From positions 31,588-95,587 of the forward strand of contig CACRSC010000091.1 of the NCBI GenBank assembly GCA_902651635.1: 64,000 nucleotides of DNA, given 5' to 3'. The first letter of the stretch is position 1. Every line of letters starts with the position of its first letter. Positions 20,214 through 32,490 of this stretch are shown piece after piece. A model generated the notes under the pieces. That model saw nothing but the letters and a program-made list of their open reading frames with translations. It was not told where the DNA came from and ran no database searches. This stretch comes from Mastigamoeba balamuthi (lineage: Eukaryota; Evosea; Mastigamoebida; Mastigamoebidae). Made by a program: the position numbers and the translations under genes.

Positions 20214-23200
20214 ATGGCCCAGTCAGAGTCGTGGCGCCTGGTCATGGAGCTCATGAGCAAGTACAGCGCTCCTCCAGCGCCCCACAACTTCGCGTTCCAC
20301 CCGCGCCTGCCTCAGGTCTACGCTCTCTTGGACGCAGGCTCGGGGACCAGCCTCTGCGCCGCCCCGGTCCCGCCCGCTGGCGGTGCGATATGCGCTGCTG
20401 CATTTTCCTCGTCAGCCCCCTTTTTTAAGACCCGCTGCCGCAACCAGACTACGAGCCGTCGGTCCCGTGGGAGCCGCTGCTGAAGGCACCCCCTAAGGCC
20501 CAGCAGCTGTCCAGAGAGGAGCTGCTCCTCAGGGAGCGCATGGTGCTCATCGTTTTCCGGCGCTTTTTTCTGTCGGGTTTTGCCCCCCTGCTCCGTGTTT
20601 GCCTGTTTGGTCGCGCGTTTGGTGACTTCCCTGGATGACTCACCTGATGGGGGTGCTGCTGCTGTCCCTTGCTGCTCTCTGTCCCATTGCAGAGGACTGT
20701 CGAGTGGGGCATCACGTCGTACCACTGGAACCCTCTGTATGCCCTACCCCCGGTCCTCCTGTCCTGCTGTGCCCCCCATCCTCCCCCCGTTCTCACCGCG
20801 TTTGCTGCCGTCTTTGCCCAGGACCGCACAGTTCTTGATACCCGTACAAGGAGACCTCCTCATATGCGACGTGGGCTCCGGGGTGCGTGCGCCTCCACGC
20901 CGAGTCTCTCCGCGTTTTCTGGCGACCAACGCAACGCTCCTTGGTGGACTGCGCGCCCCGCGGGGGTGGGACACCGCAGGAGGCGAGGGTGACGATGGGG
21001 AGGGAGAGGACTGCTGGTAGCCCGCCGATGGATCCCAAGCTGTCGGCCGACGGCCTCGTGCTCTCGTTTGTGCGCGACGGCGACCTCTGGGTCCGCCCGC
21101 TCGGCTCCACCACCGACCACCGCATCACGACGTCTCACCGTCCGATTCCGACCGGTTCCGCGCCGCCCCGCGCTCACTCCCGGTGGCGGGCCCAGAGAGG
21201 AGCAAGGACGCGTGGGCCGGCGAGAGCAAGTTTGTGATGCAGGAGGAGTTTGACCTCTTCAGCGCGTACTGGTGGTCCCCTGCGGTCCGCACGCTGCCCG
21301 GCGGCCGCCTGCAGTACGAGCTGCTCTACCTCGAGGAGGACGAGAGCGCCGTCTGCGACTACACGATCGCGGGCGACGGCATCGCGGGGGCCGCGGACGT
21401 GTACAAGTACCCGCTGGCCGGCACCGCCAACACGCGCGTCTCGGTGTGCCTCGCGCGCATCGTCGTCAACCACAGGACCCCCGAGGGCGTCGAGCCGCAG
21501 CTCGTGTCCGCGGAGCTGCTCACCGTGGGCTCGGACGTCGGCGGCCTCTTCCCCTGGGTCGAGTATGTGCCCCGCGCCGGCTGGACCGCTTCTGGCGACA
21601 AGGTGCGCCCGCGGCGGGAATACAGCGCGCAGAAGCCCGCAACCCAGCGCGTATCAGCGCACGGGAGCGCGTCTCTGACCGGTTCCGCGTGCAGTGCTGG
21701 GTGCAGCTGCTGGACAGGAAGCAGCAGAGGCTCGCGCTCGTGACGATACCGACGTCGTGCTTCGCCACGCCGCCCGCGAAGGTGGAGACCTCGGGGGTCG
21801 AGGTCATCATCGAGGAGTTCTCGAGCACGTTCGTCAACGTGACCGACCTCTGCCAGCCCCTGCGCGACGGGTCGTTCCTGTGGGGCAGCGAGCGCACCGG
21901 CTTTCGCCACATCTACCTCGTCTCCCCCAAAACGCGTTCGTCCGACTTGTCATCTGTGTTGTGGTTCGTCGAAACAAACGGCGCCCATGACCACCAGAGC
22001 CGCGCGCGATTACTGCTGCCACGGGGTCGGAGGAGTGGATCGTGAACCACGAGGCGTTCTGGGTGGACGAGGACCGCCGCCTCGTCTACTTCCTGTGCAC
22101 CAAAGACACGCCGCTGCAGATGCACGTCTACGCGGCGTCGTACGCCGACGGGGCCTCGCCCTCCGAGCTCTGGCGCATCTCGGAGATCGGCCACGACTGC
22201 GAGAACGTCTGCGTGCACCCGACGCCGCTGTCGTCGACCGACGGCGTCTGCGCGCACGTCGCGATCGTCACGTCGAACCTGCACAACAGGAAGAAGGCGC
22301 GGCTCTACGCCGTCTCGCTGGCGCCACAGCCCACCGCGCGGTGCATCAGTGCCATGGTGCGTCCCCTCTCGGCCCCGGCGCCGCTGACCCCGGGGGAGCA
22401 GAAGACGATGGCCGCTGTGGCGCCGCCTTCGTGGCCTGTGCAGCCGCCTGAGGTGTTCAGCTTCATCTCGCAGCGCCACGGGCGCAAGCTGTACGGCGTC
22501 ATCTACCGCCCGCCCAAGTACAACCCTGCCATGAAGTACCCCACCGTGAGCGCCGCCCCTCCTCGCGCCGCGCTCTCCGCCCGCGCTGCTTCTCTGTTTC
22601 CTCGGCCGCCGAATTCAATTCGCGCCGCCCTTGCATTCCAGATTGTCGACGTGTACGGGGGCCCGCACGTGCAGCAAGTGCGCGACAACTGGGACGTGAC
22701 GGCGCGGCAGACGCGCCAGCTGTACGCCTCGCTGGACCACGTGGTCGTGGTGCTCGACAACAGCGGCTCGGCCAACCGCGGGCACGAGTTTGAGGCGTCG
22801 ATCTACGGGCGCCTGGGGACGCTCGAGGCGGGCGACCAGGCCGAGGCCATCGCGTACCTCAGCACGACCGAGCCCATCGACACGGAGCGCGTCGCCATCA
22901 TCGGGTGGAGCTACGGCGGGTACACGAGCCTCAAGGCGCTCGCGCACTACGGCGGCGTCTTCCGCGTCGCCATCGCGGGCGCGCCCGTGACGATGTGGGA
23001 GGCCTACGACACGGCCTACACGGAGCGCTACATGGGGCTGCCCAGCGAGTCGCCCGAGGCGTACAACGCGGCGTCGGTGGTCTCGGCGGTGTCGCTGCTG
23101 CCGGCAGAGGACGGCAGGATGCTCATCCTGCACGGGCTCTCGGACGAGAACGTGCACTTCGCGCACACGTCGGTCCTCGTCGACGCGCTCGAGCGCGAGC

Positions 23201-23313
23201 TCAAGCCGCACAGGCTGCACGTCTTCCCCTCGGAGCGCCACGGCGTGCGCAACAAGGCTCGCAGAGTGTTCCTCGAGAAGACCATCATCGACTTCCTGCG
23301 CACGTACCTCTAG
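20214..23313 (+). CDS. Dipeptidyl peptidase of the S9B family, DPP8/DPP9-like
   Basis: This is a serine exopeptidase that removes Xaa-Pro dipeptides. No signal peptide is seen, so it is probably cytosolic like DPP8/9. Ten exons give 789 aa. Introns: 20383-20429, 20543-20692, 20737-20821, 20883-20979, 21140-21195, 21603-21694, 21936-21997, 22357-22401 and 22546-22641. The propeller region matches the family throughout (RTVEWGITSYHWNP, MDPKLSADGLVLSF, VMQEEFDLFSAYWWSP, VEYVPRAGWT, LVYFLCTKDTPLQ). The hydrolase domain has VYGGPHVQ, the nucleophile Ser656 in GWSYGGY, Asp734 in HGLSDENVHF and His766 in ERHGV. The conserved IAGAPVTMWEAYDTAYTERY is also present. All catalytic residues are intact. 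The first intron ends in the unusual acceptor TTTTTTAAG. Confidence 0.93.
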
Positions 23314-23547
23314 TCCTCTCTCTTCCCTCCCCCATCTGCCCCTCGTCTCGCTGTCCACAGAGGCGGCTGCCACCGCCCAGCATTTGAATAACACCGCCAG
23401 ACCCTCCAGTCGATCTGGTCCGCGTCTGCCTGTCAGTCTTGCACAAGTTGGCTTTGCTCCATGCTTGTAGTAGTGGCGTGCTGCTGTTTCTGACTAGCTT
23501 CGAGGCCCAACGGCCCCGCAGAAGCGCGAGGGTGGCTCGTCGGGCCG

Positions 23548-26500
23548 TCACGGCGGCAATCTGTGAATGCCCCAGGCCTGCATCCTCTGGATGATCTGGT
23601 TGGTGATCGTCGGCCTCCCGCTCTGCCAATGCAGTATGTGCCGGCAGAGGTCGCCCACGAGGTTCTCTCGGTTGTGCTGCCAGCGGAGCGTCAGAGGGCG
23701 GCAGAGCAGTGCGGCGAAGTAGAGAGAGCGTCGTGCCATTCGGTGCAGCTGGTACAGCGCGTCGAGGGCGGTGACGATGCGCTTGTACGTCGCCGGGCCC
23801 GACGGCAGGCGCTGCTGCATCCACTCCCTCATCCCGCTGATGCTCTTGTGCGTCGAGCTCAACGACGGGTTCCTCGCCTGTGCCCGCAAAAAAACCCGGT
23901 GAGCACAGCAGCGGGGGCAAGGGCGCTGCCCTCCCTCCGTCCTTCATGCTAACTCACGTGCAGGAGGTTGGCGACGCAGGTGTCGATGGCGGGGTTGAAG
24001 TCGCTGTACGAGCGCCAGACGATCGAGTCGAGCAGCTGCAGCCACTGCTCGCGCTGGGAAGCCGAGAGGCTGCCGAATACCGCTTCGAGGCGCACGAGGC
24101 ACACGAGCCGCTGCTCGGCGTAGGTCTCGCTCTTGGCCAGCGACAGCATCGTGTCGTACCAGGCGGCCGCGTCGGGCAGCTTCAGCATCAGCGAGATGGC
24201 CTCCTGCTTGGGCCGCCGCAGCGTCAGAACAGTCGCTATCTCCTGCGGCGTGCAGAGCCCCGTGGCCTCGGCGAGGACCGAGGCGTCGTCGGCCAGCAGT
24301 GCCAGCGCGCTGCGCTTCCGCAGCCCGGCGTTCTGCGTGCGCTTGGCGATGGCGAGGGCGAAGGCCGCGCAGTTCGTGTCGCCTTCGGCCACGAGCATCG
24401 CGAGCGGCAGCATCGCCGCGTTGAACTCGGGCGAGGGGCTCTCGACGGCGAGCACCTCGGCGCAGAGCGCTCCCACGTAGCGCGCGAAGTCGCCGCCGAG
24501 GCGCTGCGCGTTGCCGCAGATGAGCTGCGCGAAGTACTCGACGGGGAGGATCGCCTGCCGGAAGACCCAGGCGACGCCCTCGGCCCACGCGGCGTCGACG
24601 GCGGACTTGCGGAGCACGAGCGCACAGAAGTCGACGACGGCCTTGCTGCCCACCGCGTGCAGCGCGCGCAGCACGTCGAACGCCGCGCTGCACGAGAGCC
24701 GCGGGAGCCACGCCGAGCACTGCTCCGCCATGGCGCAGGCGGCCATCTCGGCGCCCTGCTGCTCGACGACCCACACGAGGTAGTCGGGCGCGCGGACGAC
24801 TCCGCCCGACTCGCGGACGTACGTCTCCGCGGCCGCGGCGAGCAGCGCGTCCCTGCTGCGCTTGTCGCGCACGGTGCCCGGCAGCAGCCGCGAGAAGCGC
24901 TCGACGACGGTCGGCGGCACGCGGCCCCCCAGCAGCTTCCCCAGCGTCTCCGCTAGCGTCGCGTACTCCTGCGTGGCCTCGGTGATCTGCCGCCACATGT
25001 CCTCGAGCTCGTGCGTGTGCACTGTCTTCTGGCAGGGCGCGCGGGTGGTCAGCAGGCGGCCGCGCGCCCACTGGGGGCCCGGGGGGAGGCGCGGAGCGTA
25101 CCGCTCTGATTTTGGACAGCAGGACCAGCGCGGACCGCACGGCGGCGTCGGCGAAGCCCAGCTCGCGGCACTTGCGCGAGACGGCCGCCAGCGTGGCCGC
25201 GGCCGACGCGGGGCCGAGGCAGCGGCTCACGACGGCGTCGACCTGCTCGGAGGGGCTCGGCGTCCGGGCCGCCGCCTCGAGCGCGAAGCAGACGAACGCG
25301 TCGCTCTTGTGCAGCGACGTCGCGGCGCGCAGCGCCATGTCGAAGGCCTCGCGCGCGTGCCCCTTGTCGAAGAGCAGGCCGACGGCCGAGGTGACCTCCT
25401 CAGCGGGCGCGAACTGCGGCGCCGGCGGGGCCTCGGGGCTGCGCACGGCGCCCGTGAAGACGAGGTCCGAGACGCCGGCGACGCCGAGCAGCTCGTAGGT
25501 GAGCTCCTGCAGCAGCGGCTCGTTCTCGGGGCTGCGCTTGGCCAGCAGCAGCTCGCGCGCCTGCCGCGTGTTGCCGTTGCCGCGCAGCACGGCCGCGACG
25601 ACCCGCAGCGCGGCCGGCGGCCCGCAGAGCAGCGCGTCGGCGGTGAACTCGTCGAAGAGGGCCTCGCGGTCGCCGCTCGCCAGCGACGAGGCCACCGCGC
25701 CGACGAGCGCGTCCGAGGGCTCGAACGAGAGCTGCCGGGCCTGCACGACGAGCGCCACGTCCGCGGGCGCGGCCTCGCCGAACCTGAGCTTGGCGAGCTC
25801 GCGCAGCTTGTCGAGCACGTCGGGCGTCGGCACGACGGCGCAGACGCGCTTGAGCGCGTTGGCGAACTTCTCGGCCGACGTGCTCTGCGAGAGCTCGGCG
25901 ATGAGGTCCAGCGCGCGCTGGCGGTGCTCGTCCGAGTGCAGGACGAGCTGCACGAGGCACTCGAGCGTGCAGTCGGCGAAGCCCTCCCAGCCGCGCGTCC
26001 GCTCGGCGACGTAGAGCAGCACGCCGCCGTTGTTCTCGCACGAGTCGGGCGTCAGCAGCGAGACGAGCTTGCGCTGCGCCTCGGCGGCGCCGGCGGAGCG
26101 CAGGTGGCCCAGCAGCAGCTCGCCGTACGACTCGGCGCCGGGCCGCGGCTCGCGGATCGACTCCCAGCTGGCCAGCGAGCAGAGCGCGCGGCGCACAAAC
26201 GCGAAGAGCGTGTCGGGCGGCAGCACGGCGCTGCAGGCCACGGCGACCTGGTGCAGCGCGTGCGCCGAGCACGACTTGGCGATGACGCAGTCCAGCACCT
26301 TGGCGAGCTGCTCGGCGTCCGCGATGAGCTCGGGCTGCGAGACGACGCGGACCGCGAGCCGCACGCTGAGCGCCGAGAAGGCGGCCGCGCGCTCGTCCCC
26401 GGACTCGACGTCGTCCTGCAGGCGCTCGTAGAGGCAGCGGAAGAGCTTCACCTGCGCGCGGACGGCGTGGGCGACGCCGAAGAGCTTGCTGGCGAGCAGC

Positions 26501-28521
26501 ACGGGCGCGAGCTCCTCGGCGGCCATGCCGCAGCAGCGCCACGTGATCGTCAGCGCCTTGGCGGCCTGGAACGCGGCGCCCTCGGAGGCCTGCGCGAAGA
26601 GCTCGAGGATGTGCGCGAGGCTCTCGGGCCCCGGCGAGGCCACGGCCGTCAGCAGCAGCACGACGTCGCGGTACTCGGCGGTGCCCGCGTACTGCCCGAA
26701 GTGCGCGCCGAGCGAGGCGAGCATGTACGAGGTCAGCGTGGCGGCGCGGATCTCCGAGGGGTCCGTGCAGCGGACGATCGACCACGTGGCGTGCTCGAGG
26801 CCGCGGAGGCCCAGCAGGCTCGAGATGCGGAACATCTTGCTGCCGGCGACGACGACCTCGTCCGCGTGGCCCGTGACGATGTAGATCTCGAAGTTGCGGT
26901 GCGCCCACGCGTAGGCCGTCACGGGGTCGAAGCTCGCGAGCCACCGCGCGCCCGACGACACAAAGTCCGAGGCCGTGCTGGTCATGACGTAGTGCGAGAC
27001 AGACGCGCAGCAGACCGAGACCACCACGTCCTCTGCGGGGCCCAGCGAGCTCAGCAGCGCGAAGATGTCGAGCGGGTCGTACGACTGGAACGACTCTGCC
27101 ACCTGCGCGAGGCAGAGGTCCTGCAGCGACCCCACGCCGCTCTTGGACACCCAGCACGGGCTCTCCCCGCTCCTGGCATCCAGCACCGCCCTCCTCAGCC
27201 CCTCCGCGTGCGCCACCTGTGCCCCCGCCGTTGGACACATACACAAAAGAGAGGGTGGGAGAGAGAGAGAGAGGAGCAGAGAGGACTGGCGGGGTGTACC
27301 CAGTGGCTGTTGGTGAAGCACTCCTTGATCACCCACCACGCGAATTCCGCGTCTTTGTCGGCCCTCAGCAGGGGCAGCGCGACAGGGAGGAGGAACTTGA
27401 GGGGCAGCACGCCGCCCCCGTACTCCTCCACCAGCACCTGCGCCAGAGAACCGGGAAGCCCAGCGTCAGCGGCGCCAGCGGAGCCCGCGGACGGGCAGGC
27501 GCACCTCTCGGAGGACCCCGCGGAGGCTGGCTTGGTCGAGGCAGGCCTGGACTGTGGCGATGGCCTCCTCCCAGAGCGACGCGCGCACCTGGAAGCGGAA
27601 CACAAAGGCGGGCGATTCCAAATAGCTCGCCGCCTTGATGGCCTCCTCGTGCCTGCCCTCGAAGCTGAGCACCTCGGCGCGCATCAGCGCCGCGATGCTG
27701 TCGAACGAGGAGGGGTCCACGGCGCTCTGGGGGCCCTGGGGCCACCCGCCCGCGAGCACCCTGGCCGCGAGCTCGCTCTCGTGCGCGGACAGCGCGACCA
27801 CGGTGGCGATGGCCTCGCGCAGCGCCGCGGGCGTCGCTGGCCACGTGGCGACGACCGCGAGAGCGCACAGCGCGGTGTCGTAGAGCGGGGGCTTCTTCTG
27901 CGCGACCAGCCGCAGCAGGCGGACGAGCGAGAGCGCCTGGGAGACGCGGCCGGCCATCGCGAGGCGCCTGACGAGCGCGCACGCGTCGTCGTAGGCCGTC
28001 TGCTGCTGCACCTCGCTCCGCAGCGACGCCCGGGCGACCCGCTCCTCCGCGCGCGCCCACTCGGCCTCGAGGTCCTCGACGGCGTTGCCCTGGGGCACCT
28101 CCCCCGTCACCCGCGGCCACTGCGCGGCCTCGGCGTCTGCGGCGGAGATGAGGGCGGTGGCAGCGGCAGCGGCGCCCGCGTGGTGACCCGCGGCCCCCTC
28201 GTCGCCGCCCTCGCTCTCGCCGGCGCTGTCCTCGGCGCCCTCGCCCTCGCCCTCGTCGTCCTCGTCCTCGTCCTCGTCGCTGTCGTCGTCGTCGAAGTAG
28301 TGGGGCGCGCCCCAGTGGTGGCCGTAGTGCGCCTCCTCGCGCAGCTCGTCGATGGTCTCCCGGGCCCGCCGCAGCTGCCCGCCCAGGTGCCGCGCCTGCG
28401 CCACGAGGTACCCCACGAGCCCCTCCAGCCTCGCGCACCTCGCCCGCACCCGCTCGTCCTCCCCCGCGCTCTCCCACCTGCCCCCGCCGCCGCCCGCCGC
28501 CTGCGCCTGCCGCGGGGCCGC

Positions 28522-28558
<37 letters not shown>

Positions 28559-28794
28559 GTGGCCGCGCCGGCGTCGCTGTCAGAGTCGATCGTTATCGTC
28601 TCCGCGGGCGCGTCTGCCGCGTTCGCCGCTGCTGGCGCCGCTGCGGTCGGGGCTGGGGCTGGGGCTGAGGGCGCGAGCGCGCGGCGCTTGGACTCGGGGG
28701 AGCCCGAGACCCCGGAGACCCCGGAGCGCGCGGAGCCCTCGGAGCCGGCGCCTTGGGCGGCGGCGCAGTCGCTGGCCTCGCGGGCGCGCTTCAT
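23548..28794 (-). CDS. Large unrecognised alpha-helical protein (1647 aa)
   Basis: Five exons (28794-27505, 27437-27300, 27216-25102, 25028-23958, 23877-23548) give exactly 1647 codons before the stop. The N-terminus is basic and then low-complexity (MKRAREASDC, Ala/Pro/Ser runs, a long Asp/Glu block around FDDDDSDEDEDEDDEGEGEG). A nuclear location is suggested. The remaining ~1300 residues are almost purely helical with no transmembrane span, in a pattern like HEAT/ARM or TPR-type solenoids (AAFSALSVRLAVRVVSQPEL, FALEAAARTPSPSEQVDAVV). The end is GRPTITNQIIQRMQAWGI. I do not recognise a family and assign no function. It ends 234 bp from the convergent DPP gene. Confidence 0.8.
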
Positions 28795-29100
28795 GTGCGT
28801 CGTCACTGTGGGGTGTCCGCGCGGGTCGCGATATCTGAGGCACGGCGGATCTCGCGCTGGAAATCCTGCCAGCAGTTGCTGCTGCTTTTTTCCAAACCTC
28901 TGCACAGTGAAACGCCGATCCCTCTGGAAGATCCCTGCGGAAATGTGCACTAGATTCGCCCTGTGACGGTTGGGGATTTCGCCTTACTTGGAATCAGAAA
29001 TATCTCCTCCGTCGGCGGGTCACGCCCCCAGCCCGCCCGCCATCATCACGGTACCGCACAGGCTCGGACGGGCCGGTGAGCTCATTTCTCAACGGGGGGG
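28795..29100. promoter_or_regulatory. Upstream region of the large helical gene
   Basis: Minus-strand promoter side: a GATATC motif sits 36 bp upstream of the ATG (28830-28835), followed by mixed AT/GC sequence. No gene found. The right end merges into the U-box-derived relic. Confidence 0.4.
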
Positions 29101-30456
29101 GGAATGAATCGCTCGCTGTGGGAGGCGCAGCGACGTCGACGAAAGGGCTCTGTGCGGGGAGGGACGATACGTATCGGCCCGGGAGGAGCGGAGGGGCCGC
29201 ACTGCCTTTGTGGTCACTTTTCAACTGCAGCCCTCTGTGCCACACACCCCATCTCCTCCCTCTTCTCGGCCAGACCGAGGGTTCTCCTCAGCTCTCACCC
29301 GCTCACACTGACCCCACCTGACTCCCGTGCGAGCAGCGCAGGCCAGGCAGCACAAGCAGCGGCCGCGGGGACACGACGATGCGGAGGAGCAGAGCGACGA
29401 GATCCCGGACACGAAGAGGCGCTGGGCAGAGGAGGTCGCCGAGGCCGAGGCCGAGAGGAGGAGGCGACCAAGGCTCGAGCAGGCGGTGGACGACGCCGGC
29501 GTGGCACACCTGTTCGAGCTCGTGGTGCGCTCGCGCGTTGGATCAGCGACAGGGCCACGTGTCTCGGACGATTTCTTCAGCATCGGCGCGAGAGGTGCGC
29601 ATTCCCTGCGCACTGAGTTTGGGTGTGGGTCGTGCGGTGTTTGGGAGCGCGTCGATGAGACCGGCGGCATCTGTGCACGCAAGCCCTCCGCCCGCATCCT
29701 TTGTGCCGTCCGCAGCCCAGAGAGTGTGCAGTGTGTTGCCTGTTGCCCTGGTTGCCCCTGATGTACGCACTCGAAGGATGGCTGGCTGACCACCCAGTGC
29801 AAAGCCCTACGCGGACCAATGTCCCAGTCTGCGGTTGGCTGTCTGCGATGTATGGTCCCACCTGCTGTCGAGCTGGACGGCCGGGCAGGCGCAAGGGTGT
29901 GGTGGTGTGGCTTGCGTGTACGATGTCGCTGGCAGAGAAAGGTCGGGGAAGAACGCGAGGTTGGGGGGCTGTGCCGCCTTGCGCTGATCCAGGCGCTGGC
30001 CGTGCTCGGATCTGCACTGGCACAGCCACTCGGCCTATGCGTGCGTGGGGAGTGGCTCTGGCAAGTGGCTACAGTTGCTCATTGCCCTCAGTACTGGAGG
30101 CCCCTCTTTACTTAAGGGCCTTGGGCATCGGCAGCTATGCGCTGGACCCTTAGCCTCCCTTCCCTCCTTCCTCTGGGGTTCGGCCCTGGTGGGCTGCCCA
30201 CCTGCCCTTCGTCTGCCCGTCTCCCATGGCCTCCGTCTCACCACTCGACTCATTCTACCGCCTCTGCTCTCTCGTGTCGCAGGCCGGTCTGCGCGATCGA
30301 TCTGACCACGATCTGCGGCGGTGTGGACGCCTTGGGCAGCCGGTTCACGTGCAGCGTCCTCGAGGTGGCTCGCAACCTGCAGATCGCCCTGTACCTCTGA
30401 GCCGATTGCACCTCTGCAGATTCCTGATTTAGAAAGTAGAATGTGGGAAAAATAAA
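29101..30456 (+). pseudogene. Degenerate inverted copy of the U-box gene
   Basis: Nearly every block of the 15.9-17.8 kb locus recurs here in the same order on the opposite strand: the GGGACGATACGTATCG block (29160), a basic exon ending in LEQAVDDAGVAHLFEL, and a donor GAGAG|GTGCGCATTCCCTGCG (~29588). The long intron-like segment follows, with the shared words GTGGCTCTGGCAAGTGGCT and CAGCTATGCGCTGGACCC. Last comes the U-box exon after CGCAG at ~30283. The U-box is ruined: CPI has become CAI, internal codons are missing, and TGA follows LQIALYL. The middle exon seen at 17.2-16.9 kb is absent. An AATAAA at 30451-30456 remains. It is probably a pseudogene; transcription cannot be excluded. Confidence 0.7.
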
Positions 30457-30632
30457 TTCTTGATCCTTCTTGATATTCGTGTATGGCGCTGCCTGTCCAC
30501 TGAGGGCCACCCTATCCTTGCTTCCCTGAAACGCGACGCGACGTACCCCTCAGCCGAGAGCTCGAAGAGAAGCCAGCGCCGCTGTGCACACATACATCAC
30601 ATCACGCAGCTCCCCCCTGCCACGTACCGGAG

Positions 30633-32490
30633 ATGAAGCGGCGTCCGGACCAGAGCCCTGGCTCCTCGGCCTCCTCCAGCCCGGCCAGTCGCCGTCAGCG
30701 TGTCCCCCCTCCCGTCCCGTCGCCGCCCCCGCAGCAGCAGCAGCAGCAGCAGCAGGTGGACCTCGCCGAGTACGCGCGGGCGCAGAGGGACTTCTACGCG
30801 CGGGTCGACCAGTTCGCCGTCGAGGGTCTGCCTACTGCCTCCACGTCGCGTCGCTCGCCCGCGCCCTCGGCCCGCTCGGTGGCCGCCGCCCTGCGCTCCG
30901 CCGCGGGCCCAGCGGACCTCGCGCAGGCGCTGCGCTCCGTCCTGGACGTGAGGTGCCGGGGCGCCGTGTCGTCGTCGGCTCTGGGCAGCGCTGTGAGTCG
31001 CCTTGTGCTGCCCCCGCGCGCTGCCTGTGGGTCCCCTGACGGGCTGCCACGAAAGCTGGCGGGGTCGCTGCCGAGGCTCGCGCAGCTGGGGCCTGTCCCC
31101 GACAGCCTGACGGTGGAGTACTTCGAGGCCGTCGTCCAGCTGGCAGCGTCCAATTCGAGTCAGCAGCGGGCACTTGTTTCGCTGTTGTGTTGTCTGCCAG
31201 CCCCCTCGCTGCGGAGGTCTCAGCACAGGACTCCTCCTCCTCCTCCCTCCGCAGCCGCCCAGGAGGCCATGGGCGGCGCTGTGGCCCGGTTCGCGTCGGG
31301 CGTCCTGCTCTCGTCTGGCGCGCGGGACGGCGGCGTCGTCGCGGTGGCCGCCGCAGAGGCCCTCGACGCCCTGGCGCTGCGGAGCAGGAGGAACCAGTCG
31401 GCCATCCGCGCGCACCTGCCGCTCACTGCCCTCGCCTCCCTCGCCCTGGCGTCGCTAGGTCCCCCCCTTCCTCCTCTTCCCCGGCCACCCGCTGCTGCCC
31501 CGTCGCCCACGGGCAGGGATCCCGCCAGACTACCACCTGCAGGAGGTGCTGTGCGAGCTGGCGCACCTGCTGGCGCCCCCCGAGGAGCGCGCGTTCGTCT
31601 TCAGGGCCCCGGAGCTCGCGCGGGCGTTCGCGGCGATGCGGGGCGACGCCGACGAGGGCGACATCTGCGCCTTCGTGGCCGCCGTCGACGGCTGCCCGGC
31701 GGCCAGCGGTGCCGTCGCGCCCCTCGCGGTCTCGTCTGCGCGCGTCGCTGGGGCGCCCGTGCGGCCCGCGGGCGGCGTGGCCTTTGTCACACGGTCGGCT
31801 GTGTGCCTGCGGCACGGCGAGCCGGGCCAGACGCAGCTCGAGGAGGTGCCCCTGGACGGGCTCTCGGTCGCCGCCGTCGGTCAGGCCTCGCTGGAGCTCA
31901 GGGGAGGGGGCGCCGGCGCGGCAGGCTGCGTGCTGCTGACGTTTGCCAGCGAGGCCCTGAGCAGCGGGGCGGCTGAGCTGATCGGGCGCAGGATCGCGCA
32001 ATCCCGGGCGGAGACGGTGGTCCCGCCGCAGCCTGACGCCCAGGCCGACCCCTCCCCCAGCCCGCTGCCTGCTCAGAGATGCCCTGCGCGCAAGGCGTCG
32101 ATCAGCTCGCCCATATGCGTGCGCAAGGCCTCGGGCGGCGGACCCGCTGCGGCGGCGCAGGGCAAGGGGGACAACTGCCCGCAAGCGGTTACCCCCGGCA
32201 GCGGGGCCATTGCTGCGCTGGGACTCTACGAGGAAGAGGAGAGAAATCCCGCTCACCAGAACGCCAATGCCGCCGCCGGGCCCCTGGCGGTCTTCGATCT
32301 CATCGAGGAGCCCCCCGCACCCCGCACCGACGACCGAGAGACAACCTCCCCCGTGGCCCCCTCTGCCAGCTGCGTGGCGACGGCCGTGCGGCTGCGGTCC
32401 GCCCTCTCAACGGCCGCAAAGGCCCTGGAGGAGCTCGACCGCGAGCTCGTGGCGCTGATCGCGGCCAGCAGGTACGCCTGGGAAGAGTAG
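30633..32490 (+). CDS. Unrecognised 546-aa protein with polyQ tract and helical repeats
   Basis: Four exons (30633-30992, 31056-31158, 31255-31458, 31517-32490) total 547 codons including the stop. The N-terminus is Ser/Pro-rich, then eight Gln (CAG repeats at 30732-30755). A helical region follows (AQEAMGGAVARFASGVLL, YHLQEVLCELAHLLAPPEE) resembling an ARM/HEAT solenoid. Next comes a beta-rich stretch (GGVAFVTRSAVCLRH, QTQLEEVPLDGLSVAAV, CVLLTFASEAL) that could be a PH-like fold. The C-terminus is disordered and ends in a short helix. The order helical repeat then PH-like domain recalls meiotic axis proteins of the SYCP2 type, but I see no decisive motif; treat as hypothetical. The first intron ends in an AAG acceptor (ACGAAAG). 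Confidence 0.7.
30732..30755 (+). repeat. (CAG)8 coding microsatellite
   Basis: Eight perfect CAG triplets encode polyglutamine near the N-terminus of the unrecognised 546-aa protein. Confidence 0.95.

Noticed and set aside
24862-28668. 1268-codon plus-strand frame
   Set aside because: It is a shadow of the large helical gene on the opposite strand, made of Arg/Gly/Glu-rich low-complexity codons, and continues through that gene's introns.
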